Assembly: GCF_026410255.1 (NCBI RefSeq)
Contig: NZ_JAPMLL010000001.1
Coordinates: 186,001-250,000 of the forward strand
Direction of reading: 5' to 3'
Source of the DNA: Xanthomarina sp. F1114
GTDB taxonomy: Bacteria > Bacteroidota > Bacteroidia > Flavobacteriales > Flavobacteriaceae
DNA length: 64,000 nt
In this document: in pieces, positions 1 through 9,827 of the stretch
Numbering within the stretch: position 1 is the stretch's first letter
How the letters are laid out: each line of letters starts with the position of its first letter
Made by a program: the position numbers and the translations under genes
The notes under the pieces: generated by a model
What the model was told of the DNA's origin: nothing
The model's database searches: none
The model's input: the letters and a program-made list of their open reading frames with translations, nothing else

Positions 1-56
1 CTGTTTGTCGTGGAGTTAATAAACCACGAGTGTCCGATTATTAATTTTTTCAATAT

Positions 57-1061
57 TTACACGAAACTCCTGAAAATTGTAAATCTTAATAGTAATTCGA
101 AAAGCAATAATATTCCAGCCAATAAGACTAATGGTCTAAATTTTTCTTCGTAATTATAATATTTAAATTCTTCGATATTTGTTTTTTCAAGCTTATTGAT
201 TTCATCGTAAATTTCTTCAAGCTTTTTGTTATCGGTAGCTCTAAAATATTTTCCACCTGTAACATCGGCTATTTCCTGTAATAGTTTTTCGTCTATTTCT
301 ACTTGGGCACGACCGTATTGAAATTGTCCGTTTGGTAAAAGTGCCATTGGCGTTAATGCCATGCCATTGGTTCCTATTCCAATGGTATAAGTTTTAATTC
401 CAAATTCTACAGCCAACTCGCTAGCTGTTCTAGGTTCTATAAATCCAGAATTATTTACACCATCTGTAAGCAGGATTATAATTTTACTTTTAGCCTCACT
501 GTCTTTTAAACGGTTTACCGAAGTTGCCAAGCCCATTCCAATAGCTGTTCCACCTTCAATAATAGTACTGTATTTTATATCGACTAAAGCTCTAAGCACT
601 AATGCCTTATCGCTAGTAATAGGTGTTTTTGTATAACTCTCTCCAGCATATTCCACCAAGCCTATTCTATCGTTTGGTCTTTCTTTTATAAACTCTGCTG
701 CTACATCTTTTAAGGCTTCCAGTCTATTTGGTTTTAAGTCTTTAGCCAACATACTTGCAGAAACGTCTATAGCCATAACAATATCAATACCTCGAGTGGT
801 TTTTGTTTTTGTGGACACATCTACGGTTCTAGGTCTGGCCAATGCTGTAATTATTAATGCCAAAACTAATAAGCGCAAAACAAAAAGTATATGTTTCAAT
901 TTTGGCAATAAAGAATTACCAGTTTTAAAACCTTTTAAACTCGATATTTTAAGCTCGGCCGTTTGTTTTTTAAATTTAAAAACATACCAAAGCAAGGCTA
1001 AAGGAAGCAGTAAAAACAACCAGAAATATTCTTTATTTACAAATTCAATTCCTTCAAACAT
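57..1061 (-). CDS. batA: BatA-like von Willebrand factor A membrane protein
   Basis: Membrane-anchored VWA protein of the Bat (Bacteroides aerotolerance) family, 334 aa. Hydrophobic segments lie near residues 13-28 and 57-75, the VWA domain follows, and a last membrane segment is near 309-331. The metal-ion-dependent adhesion site is visible as D99-V-S-A-S103, with a later TDG. The start codon shares one base with the stop of the upstream gene (TAATG), which suggests translational coupling. It is the last complete gene of a moxR-DUF58-BatD-like-batA operon; batB would be expected beyond the left edge. No gene was seen in bases 1-56. The VWA fold and Bat context are clear. The molecular role of Bat proteins, thought to be envelope or stress related, is not settled. 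Confidence 0.9.
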   Translation of the reverse strand: MFEGIEFVNKEYFWLFLLLPLALLWYVFKFKKQTAELKISSLKGFKTGNSLLPKLKHILFVLRLLVLALIITALARPRTVDVSTKTKTTRGIDIVMAIDVSASMLAKDLKPNRLEALKDVAAEFIKERPNDRIGLVEYAGESYTKTPITSDKALVLRALVDIKYSTIIEGGTAIGMGLATSVNRLKDSEAKSKIIILLTDGVNNSGFIEPRTASELAVEFGIKTYTIGIGTNGMALTPMALLPNGQFQYGRAQVEIDEKLLQEIADVTGGKYFRATDNKKLEEIYDEINKLEKTNIEEFKYYNYEEKFRPLVLLAGILLLFELLLRFTIFRSFV

Positions 1062-2743
1062 TATTGATCTGTTTTTTTAAGTTCTATTGAATTAATGACT
1101 CTCTCGGATATTTTTTCAGCATAAGTATCGCCCGTTTTCCAAACAAGCAAAATTTGCTGTAACACCACTTTATTTTCTGAAACAAACTGAAGTAACGCGT
1201 AGTTGCCTTCATAAAAACCATTAGAATTTAACCTAGGAATATTTAAGGTTCCAAAAGTTTTTAAGCCTTCCGCTCCATTTGGAGTTATATACTCTTCCTG
1301 TTTTACAAAAATATCTGTAATTCCTCCTTTTTCCAGAGTATTTAAACTTTCTGCTGCTACCTTTTGTAAATCAATATCTTTCTTTTCAGATTCCTCTCCT
1401 TCATGCTTAAAAGTTGTTGTACTAACATTTATATAGAAATTATCTTGAAAGGTTCCAAATACAAAAGCTGAAGTTTCTAACTGTGCTTTAATATCTTCAG
1501 GAACCGGAGGATTATCGCGTTTTAAAACGTGTGGTGTAGAAATGTCTATTGGAGGTACTCCATATTCACTTCTTACCCATTGTCCTTCTAAAAGCTCCTT
1601 ACTGTCGTTACCCAAAATGGTATCTGTTACATAGCCAAAACCATATTTTACACCAAAACCTACAAAAACAGCAATAAGCACTAAAACTGCCGCTAAACTT
1701 GTAAGAACTATTTTTCTACGTTTCTTTTTACGCTCTAGATTATCTTTGTACTCTTGATCTAATAATTTTTCTTCTTCCGTTGGTTCAGGAAGTACTTCTT
1801 TTACATGATCAATTTCTAAATCGATAGTATTTCTATCTAGTTTTGCTAGCTCGATATCTGGAGCAGATTTTGCAAACTTCACCAAATCGGCACGTTTAAA
1901 AATGCTTTCTAAGTTTCCAAGTGTTTCTTTACTTAAGTCTATTTGATTTCCTTCTTTTAAAAGGTTTAGTCTTGTAATTAGCTCATCGGTTGTGCTTTCT
2001 AGAGCACGATCATAGACTTTTTCGTCTAAATATCTACGGATGGTAAGTGTTAAATCTGAATAGTATTCTTTTATTTCAGAGTTTTCCAAATAATTGCTTT
2101 CGTCTAACTTTCTTAAAGCTAGTTTAGCACGCTCGTAAGGTGGTAGCAGTGCGATTTCTTCTTCTTCCGTCAGCGGTTTTTTTCGCCATAAAAACCAATA
2201 CAATAAAGCAGCAACTACAATTAAAAGTCCAATAATTAACAGCAGTGTTTTCCACCAATCTCCTGCACTTTTTTCTACTTCTATAATTGGTTTAATATCG
2301 TATAAACCCTGTTTGGTTGAATCTACCTGAATGGCATTGACAATAACTTTTAAAGAATCTGTATAAAAAGCTTTATCTCCAATAAGAATTTTTTGTCTGG
2401 GAATAGCATATTTGCCAGAGTCGAATTGCGTTAAACCATACTTTTTAATTAGAAGAAATCTCGCATCTTTTTTTGTAGTATCTATTTGAAAAGACTCTAT
2501 CATTTCCAGAGGCATGAAGGTTTGACCTTCTGGAAAAACCACCAGATCTGAGGAGTCTACCTCTACCTCAATATTGTAAATTATCTGTTCGCCAATTTTA
2601 ATAGATGTTGAATCTATAGAAGTTGAAATCTCTTGCGAAAAAGATATTGAAGAAAATAAAACAAAGAATAAAAGGAATAAACCGATGGTCTTCTGGTTGA
2701 AGCTTCGAACGGAAAAATTCTTAAATTTAAAATCGTAAAACAT
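1061..2743 (-). CDS. BatD-like membrane protein of the Bat operon
   Basis: Protein of 560 aa with an N-terminal hydrophobic signal (about residues 19-36) ending near SFSQ. An extracytoplasmic beta-rich region follows, resembling the start of BatD (oxygen-tolerance) proteins. There is a membrane segment near 166-186, a charged helical cytoplasmic region, a second membrane segment near 348-370 and a second extracytoplasmic domain. It lies 7 bases downstream of the DUF58 gene and overlaps batA by one base, so it is certainly co-transcribed. The BatD assignment rests on position and the N-terminal part; the C-terminal half is not recognised. Likely an envelope partner of the VWA proteins. Confidence 0.75.
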   Translation of the reverse strand: MFYDFKFKNFSVRSFNQKTIGLFLLFFVLFSSISFSQEISTSIDSTSIKIGEQIIYNIEVEVDSSDLVVFPEGQTFMPLEMIESFQIDTTKKDARFLLIKKYGLTQFDSGKYAIPRQKILIGDKAFYTDSLKVIVNAIQVDSTKQGLYDIKPIIEVEKSAGDWWKTLLLIIGLLIVVAALLYWFLWRKKPLTEEEEIALLPPYERAKLALRKLDESNYLENSEIKEYYSDLTLTIRRYLDEKVYDRALESTTDELITRLNLLKEGNQIDLSKETLGNLESIFKRADLVKFAKSAPDIELAKLDRNTIDLEIDHVKEVLPEPTEEEKLLDQEYKDNLERKKKRRKIVLTSLAAVLVLIAVFVGFGVKYGFGYVTDTILGNDSKELLEGQWVRSEYGVPPIDISTPHVLKRDNPPVPEDIKAQLETSAFVFGTFQDNFYINVSTTTFKHEGEESEKKDIDLQKVAAESLNTLEKGGITDIFVKQEEYITPNGAEGLKTFGTLNIPRLNSNGFYEGNYALLQFVSENKVVLQQILLVWKTGDTYAEKISERVINSIELKKTDQ

Positions 2744-2750
2744 AAATCTT

Positions 2751-3617
2751 TTAGCTTCTTCTTTTAAAATATCCTAATAATTTTTTGACATAACTTTCGT
2801 CTACGCGACAATCTAAAGAACCTGCTCCAGATTTAGCAAAACTATCTTTAAAATAAGCGACTTTATCTTGATAGTATTTGCTGTAATTCTGTCTTACAGA
2901 TTTTGATGCCGTATTTACCAGCATAAACTCTCCAGTTTCTCCGTCTTGCATTTGTACCATACCTAAATTTGGAATGGCTTCTTCACTTTTATCGTATACT
3001 CTTATTCCTGTAAGATCGTGTCTTCTTGAGACAATTTTTAAGGTTTGTTTATAATCGTTTGCTATAAAATCGCTTAGAAGAAACACGATGGCCTTTTTCT
3101 TCATTACATTAGATAAAAACTTAAGCGCTTCGGTAATATCAGTGTTTTTACTTTTAGGTTTAAACTCAATTAACTCGCGAATAATGCGAAGTACATGCGA
3201 GCGTCCTTTTTTAGGAGGAATGTATAATTCTATACCATCCGTAAACAGAATTAAACCTATTTTATCGTTATTTTGAGTAGCAGAAAAAGCCAATGTTGCA
3301 GCTATTTCTGTAATAATTTCATTTTTAAATTGCTCTTGGGTACCAAACAATTCTGAACCTGAAACATCTACCATTAACATCATGGTTAGTTCGCGTTCTT
3401 CTTCAAAAATTTTAATATGTGGTTCGTTATAACGAGCCGTCACATTCCAATCAATATTTCTTACATCGTCGCCATATTGATACTTTCTTACTTCAGAAAA
3501 AGTCATACCACGACCTTTAAAGGTAGAATGATATTCACCTCCAAAAATATGATCAGACAAACGACGTGTCTTAATCTCAATTTTTCGTACCTTTTTCAGT
3601 AATTCTTTAGTATCCAT
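2751..3617 (-). CDS. DUF58 family protein (MoxR-associated)
   Basis: Cytoplasmic protein of 288 aa with the DUF58 signature YQYGDDVRNIDWNVTAR near residues 47-63. A VWA-like strand with DVSGSE (near residue 84) follows, and later a LSDF segment. DUF58 proteins accompany MoxR AAA ATPases in Bacteroidota and many other phyla and are thought to present a substrate or metal-binding VWA-like fold to the ATPase. It lies 117 bases downstream of moxR and 7 bases upstream of the BatD-like gene, on the same strand. The family call is firm; the biochemical function is unknown. Confidence 0.9.
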   Translation of the reverse strand: MDTKELLKKVRKIEIKTRRLSDHIFGGEYHSTFKGRGMTFSEVRKYQYGDDVRNIDWNVTARYNEPHIKIFEEERELTMMLMVDVSGSELFGTQEQFKNEIITEIAATLAFSATQNNDKIGLILFTDGIELYIPPKKGRSHVLRIIRELIEFKPKSKNTDITEALKFLSNVMKKKAIVFLLSDFIANDYKQTLKIVSRRHDLTGIRVYDKSEEAIPNLGMVQMQDGETGEFMLVNTASKSVRQNYSKYYQDKVAYFKDSFAKSGAGSLDCRVDESYVKKLLGYFKRRS

Positions 3618-3734
3618 TGTCCTATTCTAAATCCTACCGTATGGGAAGAACTTTTTTACGATCCTATTTTTGATAAGTTATTTTTATTAGTTTTTGCCAC
3701 GCAAGAGTGTATTCCTTAAGGAAATTAAAGGGGT

Positions 3735-4736
3735 TTATGGTACTTCAATCTCGTTTACAATTTTATTGATAATATCCACAGAGGTTATGTTTTCTGCTTC
3801 GGCTTCGTAAGTAATTCCAATTCTATGTCGAAGAACATCGTAAACTACAGCGCGAACATCTTCTGGAATTACATAGCCACGACGCTTAATAAAAGCGTAA
3901 CATTTAGCAGCTGTTGCCATGTTGATACTTCCACGTGGCGATGCCCCAAAAGAAATAAGTGGTTTTAAATTGGCCAAGTTATATTTTTCTGGATAACGTG
4001 TAGCAAAGACAATATCCAAGATGTATTTTTCAATTTTTTCGTCCATATAAACTTCACGAACAGCGCTTTGAGCTCTGGTAATTTGATCTACAGAAATTAC
4101 AGCATTTACTTTCTCGAATGCACCTCTTAAATTGGCTCTAACAATTAATTGTTCGTCTTCAAGTTTGGGATAATCAATCACTGTTTTTAACATAAAACGA
4201 TCGACCTGAGCTTCTGGTAAAGGATATGTTCCTTCTTGCTCCACAGGGTTCATGGTTGCCATTACTAAAAACGGCTTGTCCAGAACAAAAGTTTCATCGC
4301 CAATAGTTACCTGCTTTTCTTGCATAGCTTCTAATAAAGCCGATTGCACTTTTGCAGGCGCTCTATTTATCTCATCTGCCAATACAAAGTTTGCAAAAAT
4401 AGGCCCTTTTTTAATTTTGAAGTCGTTCTCCTTCATATTATAGATTAAAGTACCTGTCACATCAGCTGGCAACAAATCTGGAGTAAATTGGATTCTACTA
4501 AAACTACCATCAACAGCTTGTGCGAGTGTATTAATAGCTAAAGTTTTTGCCAAACCAGGAACACCTTCTAATAAAATATGTCCTTGACCAAGCAATCCAA
4601 TAAGTAATCTCTCCACCATGTGTTTCTGACCCACAATTACTTTATTCATTTCTAAAGTAAGTAAATCAACAAAAGCACTTTCTTTTTCTATCTTTTCGTT
4701 AATTGACTTAATATCAATTGTACTTGTATCTTCCAT
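3735..4736 (-). CDS. moxR: MoxR family AAA+ ATPase
   Basis: AAA+ ATPase of 333 aa, typical MoxR length. Walker A is GVPGLAKT (58-65), Walker B is the LADEINRAP segment (near 118-126), and the sensor/arginine region ATMNPVEQEGTYPLPEAQ follows, as in MoxR proteins. A C-terminal lid domain is present. MoxR ATPases act as chaperone-like remodellers with VWA-domain partners, and three such partners or associates lie directly downstream. It is the first gene of the operon. The 327-base upstream gap is shared with the divergent SDR gene, and no convincing promoter of the TAnnTTTG type was found there. Confidence 0.95.
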   Translation of the reverse strand: MEDTSTIDIKSINEKIEKESAFVDLLTLEMNKVIVGQKHMVERLLIGLLGQGHILLEGVPGLAKTLAINTLAQAVDGSFSRIQFTPDLLPADVTGTLIYNMKENDFKIKKGPIFANFVLADEINRAPAKVQSALLEAMQEKQVTIGDETFVLDKPFLVMATMNPVEQEGTYPLPEAQVDRFMLKTVIDYPKLEDEQLIVRANLRGAFEKVNAVISVDQITRAQSAVREVYMDEKIEKYILDIVFATRYPEKYNLANLKPLISFGASPRGSINMATAAKCYAFIKRRGYVIPEDVRAVVYDVLRHRIGITYEAEAENITSVDIINKIVNEIEVP

Positions 4737-5063
4737 CAGTTTGTTTTTTTTAAAAGCTCGAATATAACACCCTTTAAAGAGCGATGCAAATTGTTAAAAT
4801 TTTTTCTTGATTGCTGTTAATAATTGGTTAAAAATACAGGCTCAATGTGAATAGCCACGCTCTTTAACAAATAATTATAAAAATATTTAAAATTAGATAC
4901 GGTTTTTTAACACTAATTAAAAAGTTCATTTTTTAAAAACTTGAAATGGAAAAGAATTTTTAAAATAAGAGACAGCTAATTTAAAATGGAATAAGTAATT
5001 TTAGGGATACGCAACAGGAAACCAAAAAATGAAATAAATTTTCATTTAAGTGAATAAATAATT
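4737..5063. other. Divergent intergenic region without a recognised gene
   Basis: This 327-base AT-rich gap separates moxR (minus) from the SDR gene (plus). No RNA gene, terminator or credible small ORF was seen. It must hold both divergent promoters, but only weak matches to the Bacteroidota -7 box occur, so none is called. Confidence 0.5.
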
Positions 5064-5816
5064 ATGAATAAAACAGCTTTAATTACAGGAGCCACAAGTG
5101 GTATAGGTCGTGCAACTGCTCATGAATTTGCTAAACAAGGCATTCGTTTAATAATTTGTGGAAGACGCCAGGAACGATTGGAAACTATTCAAGAAGCCCT
5201 GAGTAAACAAACAGATGTTCATGTTTTAAATTTTGATGTTCGGGACAAAAAAGCATCTTTAAATGCCATTGCTTCTTTGCCTTCCGACTTTAAAAACATT
5301 GATATTTTAGTGAATAATGCAGGAAATGCACATGGAATGGATCCTATTCAATCTGGAACATTGGAAGATTGGGATGCCATGATGGATATTAACGTTAAAG
5401 GTCTGCTGTATGTAAGTAAGGCTGTAATTCCACAAATGACGGAGCGCAAAACAGGACATATTATCAATATTGGCTCCTCGGCTGGAAAAGAAGTCTACCC
5501 AAAAGGAAATGTGTATTGTGCAAGTAAGCATGCTGTTCTTGCTATTACTGAAGGAATGCGTATAGATTTAAACGAATTCAATATAAAAGTAAGCGCTATA
5601 AACCCAGGTTTGGTTGAAACAGAATTCTCGCAGGTTCGTTTTAAAGGAGATACTAAAGCAGATAATGTTTACAAAGGATATAAAGCCTTGCAAGCTCAAG
5701 ATGTTGCCGAGATTATTTATTTTACGGTTAGCAGACCTGCACATGTTAATATTGCAGATTTATTGGTGTTTCCAACTGCTCAAGCTTCATCTACAATTGT
5801 AAAAAAAGATTTTTAA
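5064..5816 (+). CDS. Short-chain dehydrogenase/reductase (YdfG-like)
   Basis: Classical SDR of 250 aa with an NAD(P)-binding Rossmann fold. The TGATSGIG motif is at residues 8-15, CGRR after the second strand suggests NADP preference, NNAG is present, and the catalytic serine (IGSSAG) is followed by YCASK (YxxxK). The overall pattern is close to the YdfG / 3-hydroxy acid dehydrogenase branch, but the substrate cannot be read from sequence. It may be co-transcribed with the next gene, 34 bases downstream. Confidence 0.93.
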   Translation: MNKTALITGATSGIGRATAHEFAKQGIRLIICGRRQERLETIQEALSKQTDVHVLNFDVRDKKASLNAIASLPSDFKNIDILVNNAGNAHGMDPIQSGTLEDWDAMMDINVKGLLYVSKAVIPQMTERKTGHIINIGSSAGKEVYPKGNVYCASKHAVLAITEGMRIDLNEFNIKVSAINPGLVETEFSQVRFKGDTKADNVYKGYKALQAQDVAEIIYFTVSRPAHVNIADLLVFPTAQASSTIVKKDF

Positions 5817-5850
5817 TAAAAAAGTACCTCAACTTTCTAAGGGAGTAACC

Positions 5851-6984
5851 ATGATTAACAAACGCCTACTCATAAAAAACCTATTAGCTCATAACGATGA
5901 GAATAGCTTTTACGATAAAAAGCGAGAGATTGATATTGGTCAAAAAGAAGGAAAAGCGAAGTTTTTAAAGCATGTTTGTGCACTTTCTAACAGTAATCCA
6001 AAAAACAATTCTTATATAGTAATTGGGGTTGAAGATGAAGACAATGATATTATAGGAGTTGATTTTTTTGATGATAGTAAAATTCAAAACCTTATTAATG
6101 CTTATCTAACTAATCCCCCTATTGTACAATACGAAAACATTCCTTTTCCACACTTAGCAGACGACAAAGTGGTTGGCCTTGTTACTATTAGATCTATTGA
6201 AAAACTAACCTCTCTTAGAAAAAATATCTGGAAATATTATGGTGGTTCTGTGTTTTTTCGAGATGGTAGTATCAGTATGCCAAAAGTATTTGAAACCGAC
6301 GTTAAGGATGTTAATTCTAGTATAGTAAGCGCTATTGAAAACAATTCTCAGAATAATATTGAACATACCTTAGATGGTGTTTTCGACTTTTTTAATACCC
6401 GAAAAGATTTCAATCCTAAATACAAGGTTTTTAAAGAATACTTTGTGTTGTGCTGGTCTGGGCAAGAAAAACAAATAAAGGATGAGGTGTTTTACTCGCG
6501 GGTTGATATTAAATTAATAAATGAGCAAGTACGTTTGTTTTATTCCACCTTAGATGAGGTATCTATTTCTTACGATAAGGATTTTTTTAAAATTATTGAA
6601 TATGTGAATTTAGGATTTCAAAATTCATATAAATATTACCCATTAGAAGAAACGGTTATTCAATTTACCAATAATGCAAGCTACCACATAGAATCTAATT
6701 TGATGTTTGAAGCTCCTCAATTTGACAAAAAAACATTACATCATATTTACAACGCGAATAATGCACTTTTAGAAAAGCTGAAAAAAGGATATGAATTAAA
6801 TAAGCAGGAAGAGCAAGACTTAAAAAACCTTCCAGCCACTTATCTTATTTGTTATTTTAATTTATTTCATGAAGCTATAAACAAACTTCATGAGGCTAAG
6901 CCTTTTTTAAAAAATTATAGTGAAAACACTTATAAATTATATAAAGAAGCCGTTAGAATTTTAAGAAAAGTGGCTTATAGTTAA
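5851..6984 (+). CDS. AlbA_2 (Schlafen-type) domain protein
   Basis: Protein of 377 aa. The N-terminal 130 or so residues match the AlbA_2/Schlafen-type putative DNA-binding domain: an EIDIGQKEGKAKFLKHVCALSNS region, then IVIGVEDEDNDIIGVD. The remaining 240 residues are a helical, charged region with no domain I recognise. Database annotation often calls such proteins 'ATP-binding protein', but no Walker motif is visible here. It sits alone with the SDR gene upstream and a terminator-like hairpin 116 bases downstream. Function unknown; a nucleic-acid-binding regulator is the usual guess. No companion defence genes are present. Confidence 0.75.
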   Translation: MINKRLLIKNLLAHNDENSFYDKKREIDIGQKEGKAKFLKHVCALSNSNPKNNSYIVIGVEDEDNDIIGVDFFDDSKIQNLINAYLTNPPIVQYENIPFPHLADDKVVGLVTIRSIEKLTSLRKNIWKYYGGSVFFRDGSISMPKVFETDVKDVNSSIVSAIENNSQNNIEHTLDGVFDFFNTRKDFNPKYKVFKEYFVLCWSGQEKQIKDEVFYSRVDIKLINEQVRLFYSTLDEVSISYDKDFFKIIEYVNLGFQNSYKYYPLEETVIQFTNNASYHIESNLMFEAPQFDKKTLHHIYNANNALLEKLKKGYELNKQEEQDLKNLPATYLICYFNLFHEAINKLHEAKPFLKNYSENTYKLYKEAVRILRKVAYS

Positions 6985-7099
6985 CAGAGACTTCTAAAAC
7001 AAGACCAACCATACATTATTTACTACCAAGCATCACTTTATTCTATATTAGGCTTAATTTTTATTTACTTTTGAACTGCTATTAATCAATTACCATAAC

Positions 7100-7146
7100 A
7101 ACCTTGTTTTTAAAACAGTTTTGTCTGTTTTTAAGCAAGGTTTTTT
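7100..7146 (+). terminator. Rho-independent terminator after the AlbA_2 gene
   Basis: An imperfect inverted repeat, AACCTTG and CAG on the left pairing with CTG and CAAGGTT on the right, has a TTTTGT loop and is followed by a run of T. It ends the plus-strand transcript and lies just before the 3' end of the convergent DUF1501 gene. Confidence 0.7.
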
Positions 7147-7148
7147 AT

Positions 7149-8336
7149 TTATATAAAATCAAGTTGGTTAAACTTATTAAGTAAAACTGCCTCGTGGTTT
7201 ACATCTAACCATTTATTTAAAACGGTTGCATAAATATCTCTAAAATCTATTTCAAATTTTAGGTCACCATTATCATCTAAATCACTTAAACTAGCCAGAT
7301 TATTATAAATTCCTAGTTTTTTTAATTTTCCTCCCATTAAAAAAATAGCATTGGCAGAGCCATGGTCGGTTCCATGTCCGGAATTCTGTTTTACACGTCG
7401 GCCAAATTCAGAAAAAGTTAAAATTAAAGTATCATTAAACGTATTTTTAGCTTGTAGGTCTTTTATAAAAGCCTCCATACTTTCGGCATAAATACTTAAT
7501 AAGCGTTTTTGAGTGCCTTTCTGATTTACGTGGGTATCAAATCCATTTAAAGAGCCATAATACACTTTAGTTTTTAAACCTGAATTTATAAATTGAGCTG
7601 TGGTTTTTAATTGTTTTGAAAAATGGTGATTTGGGTAATCTATTGCGGAAGAAACGGTTTTACTTGTTTCGTAAATATACTTGGCAGAAGATTCTGCATC
7701 TATCATAGTTTTATATAAATAACCCATATTATGCTCGTTTAAATGTGCCTCATCATAATATTTTGAAACATTTTTTAAATACGGATCTTGAGTTGCTCTA
7801 AAAAAACTATGTGCATTTTGAATGGCCAAGCCATTTTGAGTTTCACCTTTTAAGGCCAGAGATAAGCTCTGATCTAATTCAATTGCTCCCCAAGGATTTT
7901 TATTTTGATCTAAATATCTGCCTATCCATCCACTTTGTAAATATTGGTTAGATCTACTGGCTGTTTGCCATATATCTGTAGCTCTAAAATGCGATCTATT
8001 TGGATTTGGATAACCCACATTATTAATAATAGTTAGAAAGCCTTTGTCGTACATTTTTTTAAGAGGAAGCAGACTGGAATGTAAAGCCAAATCTTTATCT
8101 AAATTGATTAAGTCCTCTTTCTTTAAACCAATAGTTGGTCTTGCTTTATAATAATTATCGTCTCTAAATGGAATAAGTGTGTTTAAACCATCGTTTCCTC
8201 CTGTAAGCTGAATAACCACCAATCTTTTATATCCAGTCTCTGCCGAAATATGATTACTAAAAGCCTTTACAAAACTTGGAACAAAAAACAAGCTGCTTGC
8301 TAATGATGAGTTTTTAATAAATTTTCTTCTATCCAT
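7149..8336 (-). CDS. DUF1501 family secreted protein
   Basis: Protein of 395 aa from the chosen ATG at 8336. A longer reading frame upstream would overlap the DUF1800 gene, while this start gives a normal signal peptide beginning MDRRKFIKNSS. That resembles a Tat or Sec signal with a single RR, typical of DUF1501 proteins. VVIQLTGGNDGLNT near residue 40 and the later SGHGTDHGSAN motif are family hallmarks related to the alkaline-phosphatase/sulfatase fold. It lies 2 bases after the DUF1800 stop, so the two are co-translated. DUF1800/DUF1501 pairs are common in Bacteroidota and Planctomycetota; their substrate is unknown. Confidence 0.9.
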   Translation of the reverse strand: MDRRKFIKNSSLASSLFFVPSFVKAFSNHISAETGYKRLVVIQLTGGNDGLNTLIPFRDDNYYKARPTIGLKKEDLINLDKDLALHSSLLPLKKMYDKGFLTIINNVGYPNPNRSHFRATDIWQTASRSNQYLQSGWIGRYLDQNKNPWGAIELDQSLSLALKGETQNGLAIQNAHSFFRATQDPYLKNVSKYYDEAHLNEHNMGYLYKTMIDAESSAKYIYETSKTVSSAIDYPNHHFSKQLKTTAQFINSGLKTKVYYGSLNGFDTHVNQKGTQKRLLSIYAESMEAFIKDLQAKNTFNDTLILTFSEFGRRVKQNSGHGTDHGSANAIFLMGGKLKKLGIYNNLASLSDLDDNGDLKFEIDFRDIYATVLNKWLDVNHEAVLLNKFNQLDFI

Positions 8337-8338
8337 AA

Positions 8339-9712
8339 TTAACACATTTGATATTCTGGAAGTGACATAATTTGTACACAATAGTCCTTTTTACTAGACT
8401 TTACCAATCTGTCTAAATATTCTTGAGTACCTTTGTTAATAGGACTTTGCAATAAATAATTAGTTAAATTCTCTATAGGAACATCTTTAAAATCTGAGTT
8501 AAAGGCTTTCCAATCTACACTAACCTTATAATTACTCTTATTTTCTTTTTTAGCCGTGTTTTTACTTAGAGTTTTGAGAGATTCTTTATTTTCATTAGTT
8601 GAAATATAAGCTTGCGACAATAATAGTGATGGTAATTTTAACCGAATCATTAAAGTATTAGAATCAATCCAACTTCTCCCACCTTTCCAGCCGGCCACAT
8701 TGGGTGGATGAAACAACTTCTGACCTAATAAACGCTGGGTGTGAAATAGCTGATTAGTTTCTTTGAAGTTTAAAGGAACTACCCGCGATATTCCAACAAG
8801 CAAATCGATTGGCGATTTAATTTTATTTCCAATAAATTCCTTTTTATAAAACCAATCTTGACTAAACATATATTTTAAAACCGGTTCTATTTCATATTTG
8901 GGATAAAATACAGCTACCATTTCTTCAATATGGTCTGGACTTATAGTATCGCTCACAAAATATCTATACATTTTTGTACAAATAAACTCTGCACATGTCT
9001 TTTGTTCTAAAATAGTATCTATTATATCATCGCCATCATAACGTCCGGCTTTTCCAAATGGGTATTTAAAACCATTGTCATGATTACTTTCATTAAACAC
9101 AAAGTTTCCTTCAAAATCGAAGCTGTATCCAGTAAACGCTTTTGCTGCTTCTTTAATGTCTTCTTCTGTATAATTACCAACTCCAAGTGTAAAAAGCTCC
9201 ATTAATTCTCTGGCAAAATTCTCGTTCGGTCTATTCTTTTTATTTTGTCTTAAATCTAAGTATTTAATCATAGTTGCTTCTCTAGAAACAGCTTTTACCA
9301 AATCTCCAAAATTGCCCAGGCCTTGATATCTAATGGTGTTATTAAAATTTTGAAGATGTAAAATATTTCTATCGTGACACGAAAAATGATTGATCCAAAA
9401 TAGAGTCACTTTTTCATTTAAAACATTATTAGTGTGAGACATTCTATAAACCCATTCATGGTTTAACTCTTTTATTTTAATTCTGCTTTTTGCTATATAT
9501 TCTCTTTCTGTCTTTTTAGTTCTAGAAAATTGCTCGTAGCTAAGGGTATCGAATTCGCTAGTATCCACATATAAAGGTTGATGTATTTTAGCTTTAGAAA
9601 ACAAATCGCCAACAATTTCTTCTCTCGTTTTTTGAGATAATAGCTCCAGTTGCTTTGGACTAATTCCAAATCCAGCTCTCCAGTAAAGATGTTGAATATC
9701 TAATTTATTCAT
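8339..9712 (-). CDS. DUF1800 family protein
   Basis: Protein of 457 aa, typical for DUF1800. Visible hallmarks are HLYWRAGFG at the N terminus, FWINHFSCHD (near 104-113), ENFARELMELFTLGVGNY (near 164-181) and PPNVAGWKGGRSWI. No obvious signal peptide is seen. First gene of a two-gene operon with the DUF1501 gene 2 bases downstream. DUF1800 proteins almost always pair with DUF1501 proteins, and a role in the envelope or in exported-protein handling is inferred rather than shown. Confidence 0.9.
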   Translation of the reverse strand: MNKLDIQHLYWRAGFGISPKQLELLSQKTREEIVGDLFSKAKIHQPLYVDTSEFDTLSYEQFSRTKKTEREYIAKSRIKIKELNHEWVYRMSHTNNVLNEKVTLFWINHFSCHDRNILHLQNFNNTIRYQGLGNFGDLVKAVSREATMIKYLDLRQNKKNRPNENFARELMELFTLGVGNYTEEDIKEAAKAFTGYSFDFEGNFVFNESNHDNGFKYPFGKAGRYDGDDIIDTILEQKTCAEFICTKMYRYFVSDTISPDHIEEMVAVFYPKYEIEPVLKYMFSQDWFYKKEFIGNKIKSPIDLLVGISRVVPLNFKETNQLFHTQRLLGQKLFHPPNVAGWKGGRSWIDSNTLMIRLKLPSLLLSQAYISTNENKESLKTLSKNTAKKENKSNYKVSVDWKAFNSDFKDVPIENLTNYLLQSPINKGTQEYLDRLVKSSKKDYCVQIMSLPEYQMC

Positions 9713-9782
9713 GATTTTTCTTTATATCTACAAGTAGGTTATAATCAATATACGCAAAAATCTGTCCAAAAAGTTTATAAAC

Positions 9783-9812
9783 AAAAAAGCCACTTTAGAA
9801 AGTGGCTTTTTT
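9783..9812 (-). terminator. Strong rho-independent terminator after the T9SS protein gene
   Basis: A perfect 13-base-pair inverted repeat (AAAAAAGCCACTT and its complement) with a four-base loop and A/T tracts on both sides. It lies 15 bases after the stop of the 9828-12269 gene on the minus strand and separates it from the DUF1800-DUF1501 operon. Confidence 0.9.
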
Positions 9813-9827
9813 ATTGACGTTTTAAAA

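Noticed and set aside
9-30. Small inverted repeat TCGTGG/CCACGA at the left edge
   Set aside because: Six-base-pair stem with a large loop and no T tract on either side; the downstream batB region is not visible, so no role can be assigned.
5851-6984. AlbA_2 protein as part of an antiphage island
   Set aside because: It is solitary, its neighbours are ordinary metabolism and envelope genes, and no nuclease, toxin or reverse transcriptase is nearby.
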